A stretch of 64,000 nucleotides of DNA from Thiocapsa sp. (GTDB lineage Bacteria; Pseudomonadota; Gammaproteobacteria; Chromatiales; Chromatiaceae), in contig NZ_CP073760.1 in assembly GCF_018399035.1 (NCBI RefSeq), positions 3,724,001 to 3,788,000 of the forward strand, written 5' to 3'. The position numbers were made by a program, and so were the translations under genes. This document shows, piece by piece, positions 22,873 to 32,551 of this stretch (positions are counted from its first letter, which is position 1; each line of letters begins with the position of its first letter). The notes under the pieces are model-generated. The model was not told where the DNA came from, ran no database searches, and saw only the letters and a program-made list of their open reading frames with translations.

Positions 22873-25800
22873 ATGACTGAGCACAAGGTCAGAATCTTCG
22901 TCTCCTCGCCGTCCGATCTGGAGCATGAACGTGCACTGATCAAGGATGTGATCGAGGCGTTGGCCCAGGAATATCTCCCCTATTTCAGCCTCCAGGCCGT
23001 GCTTTGGGAGGAGGAGGCACTGACGGCCGCGCAGAGTTTTCAGGCCGGTCTCCTGCGTCCTTCGGAATGCGAGATCGTGCTCGTCATGCTCTGGACCCGG
23101 CTCGGCACACCGCTCGCGGAGGACCCCTACGAGGGCATGACAGGGACCGAGTGGGAGTTCGTCGATGCGGTGCGGGAGTCGGCCCGCACGGGCACCCCCG
23201 AGGTCTTGGTCTACAAAAAGACCGCGCCGCGCATGGTGGACGTCAACAATGCCGAGGCGACCCGCGAGGCGCTCGCCGACCGGCATCGACTCGAAGAGTT
23301 CTTCCGCACCCACTTCTTCAACCCGGACGGCAGCTTCAGTCGCGCCTTCAGACAGTTCGGCAACGACCGCAGCTTCCGCGAGCTGCTCGAGACGCAACTG
23401 CGCAAGCTCCTGAACCGACGCATCAGTGCGGAGCGGCGCCTGGCCTCCGATGCAGCCGACTGGCGCGGGAGTCCCTTCCGCGCCGGTGCACCGTTCGAGC
23501 TGGTCGACGACCGCGTCTTTACCGGTCGTGAGATCGAGACGCGCGAGCTGGTGACCCGCTTGGAGGCGCTGCAGGGTCCGGGGCGCGGCCTGCTCCTGTT
23601 GAGCGGTCCGAGCGGGGTGGGCAAAAGCTCCCTGATCCGCGCCGGGCTGCTGCCGCGTCTGATCCGGCCCTTTCTCTTCCCCGGCATTGCCGGGTGTCGC
23701 TGGGGTTTCGTGGAGCTGGAGGATCGCGACCCGATCCAGGCCCTGGCCGTCGCCCTCGCCGCGCCCGGTCTGTTGGGGCCGGCGCTGGACGGCTTCGGGC
23801 TCGACGTCGCGCGCCTGACGCGATTGCTGGTCAGCGAGCCGGAGGTCGCCGCCGATCAGCTGCTGGCCGCGCTCGGGCAGTTGGCCGATGATCCGGCGAG
23901 CAGAAGCGACGCCTCAAACGGCCGTTTACAGCTCGCGGTCATCGTCGATCCGCTCGATCGCCTGTTCACGGAGGCGATGCGGGCCGCGCCTCGAACCCGC
24001 GCCTTCGTCAAGGCATTGGCCCTGCTCGCCGCCCGAGACGGCGTCTGGGTGATCTCCTCGCTGCGCAGCGACTATCTGCGCCACCTCGGGGAGATGCCCG
24101 AGCTCGCGTCGCTCCTGGACGAGCAGAGTTGGTTTCGCCTGGAGCCGCCGCCGGCGGCGCGGATCAGACAGGTGATCGAGATCCCGGCACGGGTGGCCGG
24201 GATCGAGTACGAGGGCATGGCCGGCGGCGGACGCGGTCTGGTCGATGCGCTGGAGTCGGAGGCGAGCCTGCTCGAGCATTGGCCGGCCGTCCTGGAGCCC
24301 GCCCTGGACGAGCTCTACCACCGCGCGCGCGACGGCTCCGGCGATGTGGAATCCAATCGAAATCGGCCCCTGGCCCTTGCCGATTATCGCCGTGTCGGCG
24401 GACTCTCCGGCTCGCTGCTGGGCCGTGCGCAGGCCCTCTGGGATGCCTTGGATCCCGCGGTTCGGGATGCGCTGCCGGTGCTCTGCCGCGGCCTGATCGC
24501 GCTCGAGGGCGGAGGCGCATCGATGCTCGGTGCACGCCGCGGGGATCTTCGCACCCTGACCCGTCGGGCGGCGGTCGCCAGGCTCGTCGAGTCGCTGATC
24601 GAGGCTCGCCTGTTGGTCGCCGAAGGTGTGGCCGATCCCTCGGCGCGGCTCGGCTGCACGCAGGAGGCGCCGCGTCTCATGGACGATCTGCGCCGCATCA
24701 TGATCCAGACCGGCGAGGAATGGCGCGAGCGGCTGCGCAGCAGGCGCGGCACCGCCGGGCGCGATGCGTCGGTGCCGTCGGACCGCGATTTCGAGGTCGC
24801 CCCGGCCCCCGCCATTATGGCCCCGGCCATCGAGCGCGCCGAGGATCCCGACGCCGTGCCGGTCCTGCACTGGGAGGACTACCGCGCGCTCGCGAGCTTG
24901 ATCCATCCGGCCCTGTTCGAGCGGTGGTCACCGATCCGCGACTGGGTCGCGGACCCGAGCAACCGCCGCGATCTCATCCTGCGCTATCAGATCTCTCGCC
25001 AGGCGCGCCTGTGGCGGCGCACCGACTGCAATCGCGAATATCTGCTGGGAGAGGCCGGCTATGCCGCGGCGCGGCGCTTCGCGGAGGCCTACGGCGAGGA
25101 GCTCGAGCCCTTGGAGCAGGAGCTCCTCGAGCACTCGCATCAGCACCTGGTGCTGCAGCGACGGCGCAACCGGTGGGCCCGTCTCCTCGGTCTGACCCTG
25201 GCCGCACTCCTGGTGCTCGCCACCGGGGCGGCCTTCTGGGCTTGGGACGCCTCGCGCGAGGCCACCCTGAACCTTCAGCGCAGCCTGCTCAAGGCGGCCG
25301 ATCTCGCGGTGCGCCAGGGCAATACACCGGAGGCGGTGCGACTCGCCCTCAATGCCGGTCCCTATCTGCCCGAAGCCGCGACCGATACCCTCAGTCGCGC
25401 CTTCACCACGAATCGCATGATCGCGATGGTCCAGTCCGAGGCGATGGCGGGCGACCAGCCGCTGCCTCCGGCATTTCGAGACGACGGCGAGCGCTTGGTG
25501 ACTCAATCGCGGGGCGAAGGTGCGCAGCTTTGGGCGCTGCGCGGTCAGAGCTACCAGCCCGAGGCACGCCTGTCCGGTCCGGAGACGCCGATCCATTCGG
25601 TACGCTTCGTCGGCAGCGGCACGCCCCAGACCATCCTGGGGATCGGCGAGGGCGGGGTCTGGCGGCTCCCGGCCGAGCCGGGGCAGCCGCCCGACTGGAG
25701 CTGCGGCGCGCGCCCGGACAGCCCGATCGCGCTGGACCTAGGCGGCCGCTTTCTCGCCCTCTCCCACGGTGCGCAGCAGGACCGTTATGCCGTCTGTCTC

Positions 25801-26730
25801 CTGGACCTGAGCCGCCCGGGTGCGCCGCTCTGGGACGTGCCCGTGCATGCGAGCGAGGTGCGCAGCATCGCCTTCGCGCCGAACGGGGAGCTGCTCGTCA
25901 CGGCCTCGCGCGACGGCTCCGCGCGCGTGCTCGAGACCGGCACGGGAGCCGAACGGGCGGTTCTACCGACCAGCGGCTCGCTCGGCCGGCCGGCCAACGA
26001 TGCCCGGTTCGACCCCGCCGGTCGGCGGATCGCCGTGGCGTCCGCCGACGAGCGGATCCGTGTCTACGACCTCGACGGCGGCGAGCTTGCCGAGCTGGGC
26101 ATCATCGAACGCGACGGCCGACGCATTCGCATCCACAAGTCCGCGGTGCGCGAGGCGGTGTTCTCGCCCGGCGGGCAATATCTGATCGCCGGAGACGACG
26201 CGGGACAGGTGGTGCGCTGGGATCTCGAGAGCCGTTATGCCGAGGTCCTCGGGCATCACGACCTGAGCGTGGAGCACGTGCGGGTCTCGCCGGGCATGGA
26301 CGACGAGGATCGCGAGCCCCTCGTCCTCAGTGCCTCGCTCGACAAAACCGCGCGGCTCTGGGGTCTGCTCTCCGGCAAGGAGGTGGCGGTCTTCAGTCAT
26401 GACGCGGCGGTGACGGATGCGCGTTTCAGTGTCGACGGCCGTCGGGTCCTGAGCTACTCGGATCCGGACGGCTCGGCGCGACTCTGGTCGGTCAAACCGA
26501 CCGAGACACTGGCCTTTCATCTCCCCAGCGCCGATCACGTCTGGCATCTGGCGATGGCCGAGACGTTTGCAGCGCCGGGCGCCGCATCGCCGGATTCAGG
26601 TGCGCCCGACGCCGGGACGACGGATACGCCCGCGGTCATGTTGGCCACCGCGGCCTTCGACGGACGGGTCGAGGTTTGGCAGTACGATCGTCGCGACGAT
26701 GCCCCCCGCCGGTGCGCATCTGGACCCTGA
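22873..26730 (+). CDS. DUF4062-STAND NTPase-WD40 protein, main open frame
   Basis: The open frame codes for 1285 residues. Residues about 5-120 are a DUF4062 domain (KVRIFVSSPSDLEHERA), a TIR-like effector or sensor module. A STAND-type NTPase follows: Walker A GPSGVGKSSLI near 245, Walker B-like VIVDPLDRLF near 355, sensor VISSLRSDYL near 395. A helical region carries one transmembrane helix (about 765-790), and WD40 repeats start near 850. The frame ends abruptly at 26730 inside the propeller after a six-C run at 26702-26707; the propeller continues in the next frame. Such multidomain NTPases act in signalling or self/non-self defence. No partner gene adjoins, so the role is open. Confidence 0.85.
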   Translation: MTEHKVRIFVSSPSDLEHERALIKDVIEALAQEYLPYFSLQAVLWEEEALTAAQSFQAGLLRPSECEIVLVMLWTRLGTPLAEDPYEGMTGTEWEFVDAVRESARTGTPEVLVYKKTAPRMVDVNNAEATREALADRHRLEEFFRTHFFNPDGSFSRAFRQFGNDRSFRELLETQLRKLLNRRISAERRLASDAADWRGSPFRAGAPFELVDDRVFTGREIETRELVTRLEALQGPGRGLLLLSGPSGVGKSSLIRAGLLPRLIRPFLFPGIAGCRWGFVELEDRDPIQALAVALAAPGLLGPALDGFGLDVARLTRLLVSEPEVAADQLLAALGQLADDPASRSDASNGRLQLAVIVDPLDRLFTEAMRAAPRTRAFVKALALLAARDGVWVISSLRSDYLRHLGEMPELASLLDEQSWFRLEPPPAARIRQVIEIPARVAGIEYEGMAGGGRGLVDALESEASLLEHWPAVLEPALDELYHRARDGSGDVESNRNRPLALADYRRVGGLSGSLLGRAQALWDALDPAVRDALPVLCRGLIALEGGGASMLGARRGDLRTLTRRAAVARLVESLIEARLLVAEGVADPSARLGCTQEAPRLMDDLRRIMIQTGEEWRERLRSRRGTAGRDASVPSDRDFEVAPAPAIMAPAIERAEDPDAVPVLHWEDYRALASLIHPALFERWSPIRDWVADPSNRRDLILRYQISRQARLWRRTDCNREYLLGEAGYAAARRFAEAYGEELEPLEQELLEHSHQHLVLQRRRNRWARLLGLTLAALLVLATGAAFWAWDASREATLNLQRSLLKAADLAVRQGNTPEAVRLALNAGPYLPEAATDTLSRAFTTNRMIAMVQSEAMAGDQPLPPAFRDDGERLVTQSRGEGAQLWALRGQSYQPEARLSGPETPIHSVRFVGSGTPQTILGIGEGGVWRLPAEPGQPPDWSCGARPDSPIALDLGGRFLALSHGAQQDRYAVCLLDLSRPGAPLWDVPVHASEVRSIAFAPNGELLVTASRDGSARVLETGTGAERAVLPTSGSLGRPANDARFDPAGRRIAVASADERIRVYDLDGGELAELGIIERDGRRIRIHKSAVREAVFSPGGQYLIAGDDAGQVVRWDLESRYAEVLGHHDLSVEHVRVSPGMDDEDREPLVLSASLDKTARLWGLLSGKEVAVFSHDAAVTDARFSVDGRRVLSYSDPDGSARLWSVKPTETLAFHLPSADHVWHLAMAETFAAPGAASPDSGAPDAGTTDTPAVMLATAAFDGRVEVWQYDRRDDAPRRCASGP

Positions 26731-27831
26731 CGGGACATCAGGGGCGGGTGCGCCGGGTCGCCTTCTCGCCCTCGGCGGATCGCTTGGCCAGCGCAGGTCA
26801 CGACGGCACGGCCCGGGTCTGGGATCTGAAGACCGGCGGTGGCTGCCGCCTCGCGGTTGCCGCCGACGGTGCGCCCTGCAGTCCGGATGGCGGGCGCACC
26901 TGTCCGAACGTCCATCAGGCCCTGTTCGCCCCCGACGGACGGTGGCTGCTGACCACATCGAGCCATCTCGCCGAGCCGGTCCGTTTCTGGGATCCGCAGG
27001 CCTGCGCCCCGCTGGAGGGTGCACCCGACTGGGGCGAGGGCGGAAGCGGGGTTCAAGCCGCGGCGGTCTCCGAGGGCTTGGATGGCGCGACACTGGTCGC
27101 GACCGGCGACGACGGCGGCGGTGTCCGGGTCATGCGGATGGACAGCAGCGGCGGCTGGGCGACGGTGTGCGCTGCACAATGGCATACGGACACGGTGACG
27201 GACGCCGCCTTCTCTCCCGATGGTCGGTGGCTCGCAACATCGAGCGAGGACGGCAGCGCCGCGTTGGCGGCTCTGACCGACAGCGGCTGCGCACCCCCTG
27301 TCTCTCGAGCCCCAAGCCGGCATCCTCTACAGTGTCGCGTTCGCGCCGGACAGTCAGGCGCTCGTCACCGCGTCATTGGACGCGAAGGCACAGGTCTGGG
27401 CCCTGGACGGCGCCCTGCTCGCGGATCTCCTCGGGCACAAGGATCGGATCTACGCCGCCAAGTTCAGTCCGGACGGACGCTGGATCCTGACCGCCTCGCG
27501 TGACGGTGCAGTGCGCATTTGGATGCGTCCCACGCGTCCGAGCATGCTGCCCGAGGAGTCCTTTCTCACCCTCGATGGCGCACTCGGCGGGGTTGCCTAC
27601 GCCGACTTCAGCCCCGACGGACATACCATCGGCGCGGCCTATTGGGAGAACGCCACCCTGCTCTGGCGCCTCTGGACCGAAGAGACCGTGCCGGACCGTC
27701 GCCTCGAGGCGATCTGGGGCCGGGACCGCGCGCGCCTTGCCCTGATCCGCGAGGCCGCGCGCTTCAAGGCGGAAAACCGGCTCGAGCGACGCGCGCGCGA
27801 CGTCTCGGCCGAGGCATCCCGGATCGAGTAG
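26702..27831 (+). CDS. C-terminal WD40 propeller of the DUF4062-STAND protein (out of frame)
   Basis: The continuing WD40 repeats are readable in two steps. From 26702 to about 27298 the frame one base back gives RIWTLTGHQGRVRRVAFSPS and further blades. After a five-C run at 27294-27298 the original frame returns with VAFAPDSQALVTASLDAKAQ, then WALDG and later blades to the TAG at 27831. Adding one C at the first run and removing one at the second would give one protein of about 1,652 residues. The extra part holds about five blades and a basic helical tail. Either two sequencing errors or a decaying gene explains this; blade quality is good throughout, which favours errors or very recent change. 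Confidence 0.75.
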
Positions 27832-27905
27832 TGTTGTCGTGGTCGTGGTCGTAATCGTAATCGAGTATCGATTACGACCACGACCACGACCACGACCACG
27901 ACAAC
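27832..27905. repeat. Hexamer inverted repeat forming a long hairpin
   Basis: Starting right after the WD40 stop codon, GTTGTCGTGGTCGTGGTCGT is followed by ATCG-containing spacer units and then by repeated ACGACC units ending GACAAC. The arms are built from GGTCGT / ACGACC hexamers, so they can pair in several registers. It may end transcription of the large upstream gene. There is no T run. Confidence 0.75.
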
Positions 27906-27988
27906 GAACGGTCTCGACACATCTGCCGTGCTGCACTAGCCTCTCGGGCGCGCACGCGTCAGTCCGCTCAAGCGAACGAGGATTCACC

Positions 27989-28333
27989 ATGAGCCGTACC
28001 CCCGTCCTCTCCTGGCTGCTCGGTGCCGTTCTCGCCACCTGCGCGACCCAAGCCGCCGCCTTCAAATGCATGCCGCTCTACGGCAATTGGTGCGGGGTCG
28101 GATACCCGGTCGCCGGGTTCCCCCGCCGGTCGATGCCTTCGGTCCGATGTCGAGCGTCGCCGCGCCCTGTTGGTAAGTCAGGAGCGATTCAAAAACAACC
28201 GAAACACGTAGGATGGGTAGAGCGAAGCGAAACCCATCCAGTCCACGCCAATGGCATCGGACCGAAACCCCGCAGCGCGGTGGGCAGATTCGGCGAGAGT
28301 CGGAGTCTGCACGGTTTAGTGCGTGGTCGTTGA
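27989..28333 (+). CDS. Small exported protein, 3' end uncertain
   Basis: The N-terminus is a clear signal peptide (residues 1-25, ending TQAAA) followed by FKCMPLYGNWCGVGYPVAG. The Cys/Tyr/Gly pattern recalls the start of secreted phospholipase A2-like domains, but the His-Asp site is not seen, so no function is assigned. The frame runs through a repeat element to 28333, giving a meaningless tail. A single missing C in the CCCCC run at 28120-28124 would move it to a frame that stops at the TAA 28174-28176, just before the repeat. That shorter form (about 62 residues) is more natural. Confidence 0.45.
   Translation: MSRTPVLSWLLGAVLATCATQAAAFKCMPLYGNWCGVGYPVAGFPRRSMPSVRCRASPRPVGKSGAIQKQPKHVGWVERSETHPVHANGIGPKPRSAVGRFGESRSLHGLVRGR
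28181..28290. repeat. MITE-like element, GTAGGATGGGT family, partial copy
   Basis: The sequence matches the left half of the 16847 element over about 100 bases (GCGATTCAAAAACAACCGAAACACGTAGGATGGGTAGAGC, read in two parts, then GAAACCCATCC and GCATCGGACCGAA). The right inverted end is missing. It ends just downstream of the Sel1 gene's 3' end. Confidence 0.75.
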
Positions 28334-28639
28334 CGCCGCGTGAGTCGCGCGATGCGCGACGATCAGCTCTTTGGCCGCTGCGAACTCGGCGTCGGTCATC
28401 TGGCTGCCGACGATGTTGCGCAACTGATCGGCGTCCGTGTCCCCTTGCGCGATGGCCAACGACAACCAAAAATGCGCGCGGGCGAGGTCGATCTCCACCC
28501 CGCGCCCCTCGGCATAGACGAGGCCCATCGCATACTGGGCGTCCATCTCTCCGCGCTCGGCGGCATTGCGAATACGCGCGACCTTCGACGGGTCGTTGCG
28601 CAGCAGGATCAGATCCTTGAGATAGTTGTTGTCGGTCAT
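28316..28639 (-). CDS. Small Sel1-repeat protein
   Basis: The 107-residue product contains one clear Sel1/TPR-like repeat (AERGEMDAQYAMGLVYAEG followed by ARAHFWLSLA). No signal peptide is visible from the ATG at 28639. Sel1 repeats mediate protein contacts; nothing here tells the partner. It is divergent from the DUF1015 gene, and its stop lies next to the partial repeat element. Confidence 0.75.
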   Translation of the reverse strand: MTDNNYLKDLILLRNDPSKVARIRNAAERGEMDAQYAMGLVYAEGRGVEIDLARAHFWLSLAIAQGDTDADQLRNIVGSQMTDAEFAAAKELIVAHRATHAASTTTH

Positions 28640-28883
28640 GCCGTCGATTCGGATTCGCGGGGGAAATATCCACCCGAGTATAGAGCCGCCTTCCCGCGCT
28701 CGCGTCCCCGAGCCAGGCGAGCCCGTATGACTCCGCTTCGCCCGGCTCGGGGCTGCAGATCGCACTGCGGACATCCACGTCGGATTTGGCCGAGGCTCGA
28801 TCCGAGCTGATACCATTGGCTCGCGGACACCGACGTCCCGAACGCCATCCATCCAGTCTCGACGACACCGACGGTGAGTCTCC

Positions 28884-30140
28884 ATGCCCCTGATCAAACC
28901 TTTCGCGGCGCTCCGGCCGGCCCCCGCGCATGCCGCGGACGTGGCCGCCCCGCCCTACGACGTGATGAACGCCGCCGAGGCACGTCGGCTGGTCGAGGGT
29001 CGCCCCTGGAGCTTTCTGCACATCTCGCGCCCCGAGGTCGATCTGCCCGAGGGCATCGATCCCTACAGCCCGCCGGTCTATGCCAAGGCACGCGAGAACC
29101 TCGATCGGATGCTGGGCGAGGGCCTGTTGGTGCGCGACGCGACGCCCGGCTACTACCTCTATCGTCTGACGATGGGCGCGCATCGCCAGACCGGTCTGGT
29201 CGCCGCCGCCTCGATCGAGGCCTACGACAGGGATCGGATCAAACGCCATGAGCTCACGCGTCCCGTCAAGGAGGACGACCGGGTGCGCCAGATCGATGCA
29301 CTGAACGCCCAGACCGGACCTGTGTTGCTCGCCTGCCGAGCGCGCCCGGACATCGATGGCCTGCTCGCCGGTCTCGCTGCCGGTCTCCACGGCGGCCCGG
29401 CCGAGACGGACGTCACCGCGCCCGACGGGATTCGACACGAGCTTTGGCCCATCATGGACGCGGCGCCGGTCGCCGAGCTGACCGCCGCCTTCGAGGGCCT
29501 GGACGCACTCTATATCGCCGACGGCCACCACCGCTGCGCCGCGGCCTCGCGGGTCGCCGCCATGCGCCGTGCCGCGAATCCCGGTCACACCGGGGCCGAG
29601 CCCTACAACTACATGCTGTCGGTGATCTTTCCGCACGATCAGATGCGGATCCTGGACTACAACCGTGTGGTCAAAGACCTGCACGGTCACAGCGTCGAGA
29701 CCCTCATGCAGCGCCTCGCAGTCGCCTTCGAGATCGAGGGCGCACCGGGTCCGGTCGCCCCCGAGCGTCCCGGCGAATTCGGGATGTACCTGGCCGGTCA
29801 CTGGTATCGGCTGGCGCTCGATCCGGGGCGGATCCCCTACGACGACCCGGTCGGGCGGCTCGATGTCAGCCTGCTCCAGGACAACCTGATCTGCCCCATC
29901 CTCGGCATTCAAGACCCGCGGCGCGACGACCGGATCGATTTCGTCGGCGGCATCCGCGGCCTGGAGGCGCTCTCGGCGCGGGTCGACTCGGGCGAGATGG
30001 CCGTTGCCTTCGCGCTCCACCCGACCCGGATGGAAGACCTGATGGCGGTGGCCGATGCGGGCGAGGTGATGCCGCCGAAGTCGACCTGGTTCGAGCCGAA
30101 GCTCGCGGACGGGCTGGCGAGCCATCTGCTGACGGACTGA
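28884..30140 (+). CDS. DUF1015 family protein
   Basis: The 418-residue cytosolic protein belongs to the DUF1015 (HTH/SerC-associated) family. Signatures are IKPFAALRP, PPYDVMNAAEA, FLHISRPEVDLP and YIADGHHRCAAA; the last motif is reminiscent of ParB/sulfiredoxin-like folds. Length matches the family. It is found near serA/serC in other bacteria, but here it precedes relA by 196 bases. No reaction is established for it to my knowledge. Confidence 0.88.
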   Translation: MPLIKPFAALRPAPAHAADVAAPPYDVMNAAEARRLVEGRPWSFLHISRPEVDLPEGIDPYSPPVYAKARENLDRMLGEGLLVRDATPGYYLYRLTMGAHRQTGLVAAASIEAYDRDRIKRHELTRPVKEDDRVRQIDALNAQTGPVLLACRARPDIDGLLAGLAAGLHGGPAETDVTAPDGIRHELWPIMDAAPVAELTAAFEGLDALYIADGHHRCAAASRVAAMRRAANPGHTGAEPYNYMLSVIFPHDQMRILDYNRVVKDLHGHSVETLMQRLAVAFEIEGAPGPVAPERPGEFGMYLAGHWYRLALDPGRIPYDDPVGRLDVSLLQDNLICPILGIQDPRRDDRIDFVGGIRGLEALSARVDSGEMAVAFALHPTRMEDLMAVADAGEVMPPKSTWFEPKLADGLASHLLTD

Positions 30141-30149
30141 CCCCGCAAG

Positions 30150-30280
30150 GACTCTCGCGGCGCAAGGTCCGCAAAGCAGCGCGTCGGGTTTTGGGGGTCG
30201 GCGGCGCGTCGCGTGGGCATCGAAGATCCAGCCCGCGCGTTTTCTTTGCGCCCTTCGCGCCTTTGCGGTTCAAAGTCCGG
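30150..30280. repeat. Degenerate inverted repeat between DUF1015 and relA
   Basis: The right part, TTTGCGCCCTTCGCGCC then TTTGCGGTTC, is a sequence type scattered in many proteobacterial genomes. The left part (GCGCAAGGTCCGCAAAGCAGCGCG) is an imperfect inverted match to it. The block makes up most of the relA leader. Confidence 0.45.
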
Positions 30281-30336
30281 GGTTTCAGGGTCAAACATCC
30301 AAGATCGACCGCAGCTACCGAGAGTCGCTTCACATC

Positions 30337-32550
30337 ATGGTCAAACCCACCTACAACCTCCCCGAGTCGCATGGCGACGACGACGAGGCGATCCGTCACT
30401 GGCTCGACGGGTTGGCAAGCCATTATCCAACCGAGGAGCTCAAGCAGATCGCCGGCGCCTGCGCGGCGCTGACGCGCTGCCGCGGCGACCGTCGTATCGA
30501 GACCGGCGAGACCCATGTGCGGCACGTGCTCTCCACGGCGGACATCCTGGTGCGTCTGCGGATGGACTTCGAGACCCTCATCGCGGCCCTGCTCAACGGC
30601 TGTCTGGATCAGGGCGACCTCACCGAAGCGCAGCTCGAAGATCACTTCGGCCCGGGGATTGCGCGGATGGTCGGCGATCTCTCGCGCATCGGCCAGATCG
30701 CCAACATCGACGCCATCATCGCCGCCAAGGATCAGGACGAGCACGAGGAGAACCTGCGCCGTCTGCTGCTCGGCATCGCCGAGGACGTGCGGGTGGTGCT
30801 GGTGGTGCTCGCCGAGCGCGTCCACCTGATGCGCGCCATCAAGGACCTCGAGCCGGAGCGCCGCGCCAAGATCGCGCGCGACACCCAGCGCATCTATGCC
30901 CCGCTTGCCAACCGGCTCGGCATCTGGCAGGTCAAGTGGGAGCTGGAAGACCTCAGCCAGCGCTATCTCAAGCCCGACGAGTACAAGCGCATCGCCAAGC
31001 TCTTGGCCGAGCGCCGCGAAGAGCGCGAGCACTACATCGCGGTGGTCATCCAGACCCTGCACGACACGTTCGGCGAGGCCGGCATCGCGGCCGAGATCAC
31101 CGGCCGGCCGAAACACATCTACAGCATTTGGCGCAAGATGCAGCGCAAGGAGGTCGAGATCGCCGAGATCTTCGACCTGCGCGCGGTGCGCATCCTGGTC
31201 GGGTCGGTCGCGGACTGCTACGCCGCGCTCGGGCTGGTGCACGGACTCTGGAAGCACATCCCCAAGGAGTTCGACGACTACATCGCCACGCCCAAGGGCA
31301 ACATGTATCGGTCGCTCCACACGGCCGTCGTGGGGCCGGAGGACAAGCCGCTCGAGGTGCAGATCCGCACCCACGAGATGCACCGGCATGCCGAGTTCGG
31401 TGTCGCCGCCCATTGGGCCTACAAGGAGTCCAAGGGGCATGACGCCGAGTTCCAGCGGCGCGTCATCTGGATGCGCAACTGGCTCGAGCTCAAGAACGAA
31501 GGCGACGAGACCGGCGGCTTCCTCGAGCGCTTCAAGGCCGAGTTCGAGCCGATCCACATCTATGTGCTGACCCCGCAGTCGAAGGTGATCGAGCTGCCCA
31601 AGGGGTCCACGGCCCTCGACTTCGCCTACGCCATCCACTCGGAGGTCGGCAACCGCTGCCGCGGCGCTCGCATCAACGGACGGATCGTGCCGCTGAACTA
31701 CGAGCTGCGCAGCGGCGAGACCGTCGAGATCCTGACCCAGAAGAACGCCTCGCCCAGCCGCGATTGGTTGAGCCCCCATCACGGCTATCTGACCACGGCA
31801 CGCGCCCGCAACCGGGTCCGCCAATGGTTCAAGCAGCTCGATCACGATCAGCATCTGCAGGGCGGCCGCGTCACGCTGGAGCGCGAGCTCGGCCGACTGG
31901 GCATCGCGGAGAAGCCCAACCTGGAAGAGCTCGCGACCCGCTTCAACTTCAAGCGCGGGGAGGATCTGCTGGCCGCGATCGGGCGCGGCGATCTGTCGGT
32001 CGGACAGGTCGCGCGCCAGGTCGGGGAGCGCAAGACCGAGGAGATCAAGGAGATCGAGCCCAAACTGCGCCAGCCGCACAAGCCCCGGCTGGAGGGCGCC
32101 ACGGATGTCGTGGTGGAGGGCGTCGACGACCTCATGACCCATCTCGCCCCCTGCTGCAAGCCGGTCCCGTACGACCCCGTCATCGGCTTCGTCACCCGCG
32201 GACGCGGGGTCACCGTCCATCGCAAGGATTGCAGCAACCTGCGCAACCTGCCGCCGGCGGAGGCCGAGCGTCTCATCGCGGTGCGTTGGGCGGATCAACC
32301 CGCCAACGCCGGCTACTCGGTGGACGTGCTGGTGATCGCCGCGGATCGTAAGGGTCTGCTGCGCGATGTCTCCTCCGTGCTCTCCGACGACGAGGTGGAC
32401 GTGCTCGGCGTCAACACCCATTCAGAGCGCTCCACGGACACGGCGGCAATGCGCTTTACCCTGGAAGTGAAGAACATGGCGCACCTGGAGAAGATCCTGA
32501 CGAAGCTGCAGCAGATCCCCGATGTCCTGGACGTGCGGCGGTCCTACTGA
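30337..32550 (+). CDS. relA: GTP pyrophosphokinase (stringent response ppGpp synthetase)
   Basis: The 737-residue protein makes (p)ppGpp from ATP and GTP/GDP on stalled ribosomes. The N-terminal HD domain is degenerate: where SpoT has HDxxED it reads LLNGCLDQGD, so hydrolase activity should be absent, as in RelA. The synthetase domain has GRPKHIYSIWRKM and FDLRAVRILV. A TGS domain (VLTPQSKVIELPKGSTALDF), a zinc-finger-like region with LAPCCKPVPYDPVIGFVTRG and a C-terminal ACT domain follow. The stop is one base before the start of the phosphotransferase gene. Confidence 0.95.
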   Translation: MVKPTYNLPESHGDDDEAIRHWLDGLASHYPTEELKQIAGACAALTRCRGDRRIETGETHVRHVLSTADILVRLRMDFETLIAALLNGCLDQGDLTEAQLEDHFGPGIARMVGDLSRIGQIANIDAIIAAKDQDEHEENLRRLLLGIAEDVRVVLVVLAERVHLMRAIKDLEPERRAKIARDTQRIYAPLANRLGIWQVKWELEDLSQRYLKPDEYKRIAKLLAERREEREHYIAVVIQTLHDTFGEAGIAAEITGRPKHIYSIWRKMQRKEVEIAEIFDLRAVRILVGSVADCYAALGLVHGLWKHIPKEFDDYIATPKGNMYRSLHTAVVGPEDKPLEVQIRTHEMHRHAEFGVAAHWAYKESKGHDAEFQRRVIWMRNWLELKNEGDETGGFLERFKAEFEPIHIYVLTPQSKVIELPKGSTALDFAYAIHSEVGNRCRGARINGRIVPLNYELRSGETVEILTQKNASPSRDWLSPHHGYLTTARARNRVRQWFKQLDHDQHLQGGRVTLERELGRLGIAEKPNLEELATRFNFKRGEDLLAAIGRGDLSVGQVARQVGERKTEEIKEIEPKLRQPHKPRLEGATDVVVEGVDDLMTHLAPCCKPVPYDPVIGFVTRGRGVTVHRKDCSNLRNLPPAEAERLIAVRWADQPANAGYSVDVLVIAADRKGLLRDVSSVLSDDEVDVLGVNTHSERSTDTAAMRFTLEVKNMAHLEKILTKLQQIPDVLDVRRSY

Positions 32551-32551
32551 G

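Noticed and set aside
27834..27905. Short regular repeats as a possible CRISPR array
   Set aside because: Units are six bases with no unique spacers and form an inverted repeat, not direct repeats.
27989..28333. Secreted phospholipase A2
   Set aside because: Only a YGNWCG-like start resembles the family. The catalytic His-Asp and most cysteines are not found in any frame.
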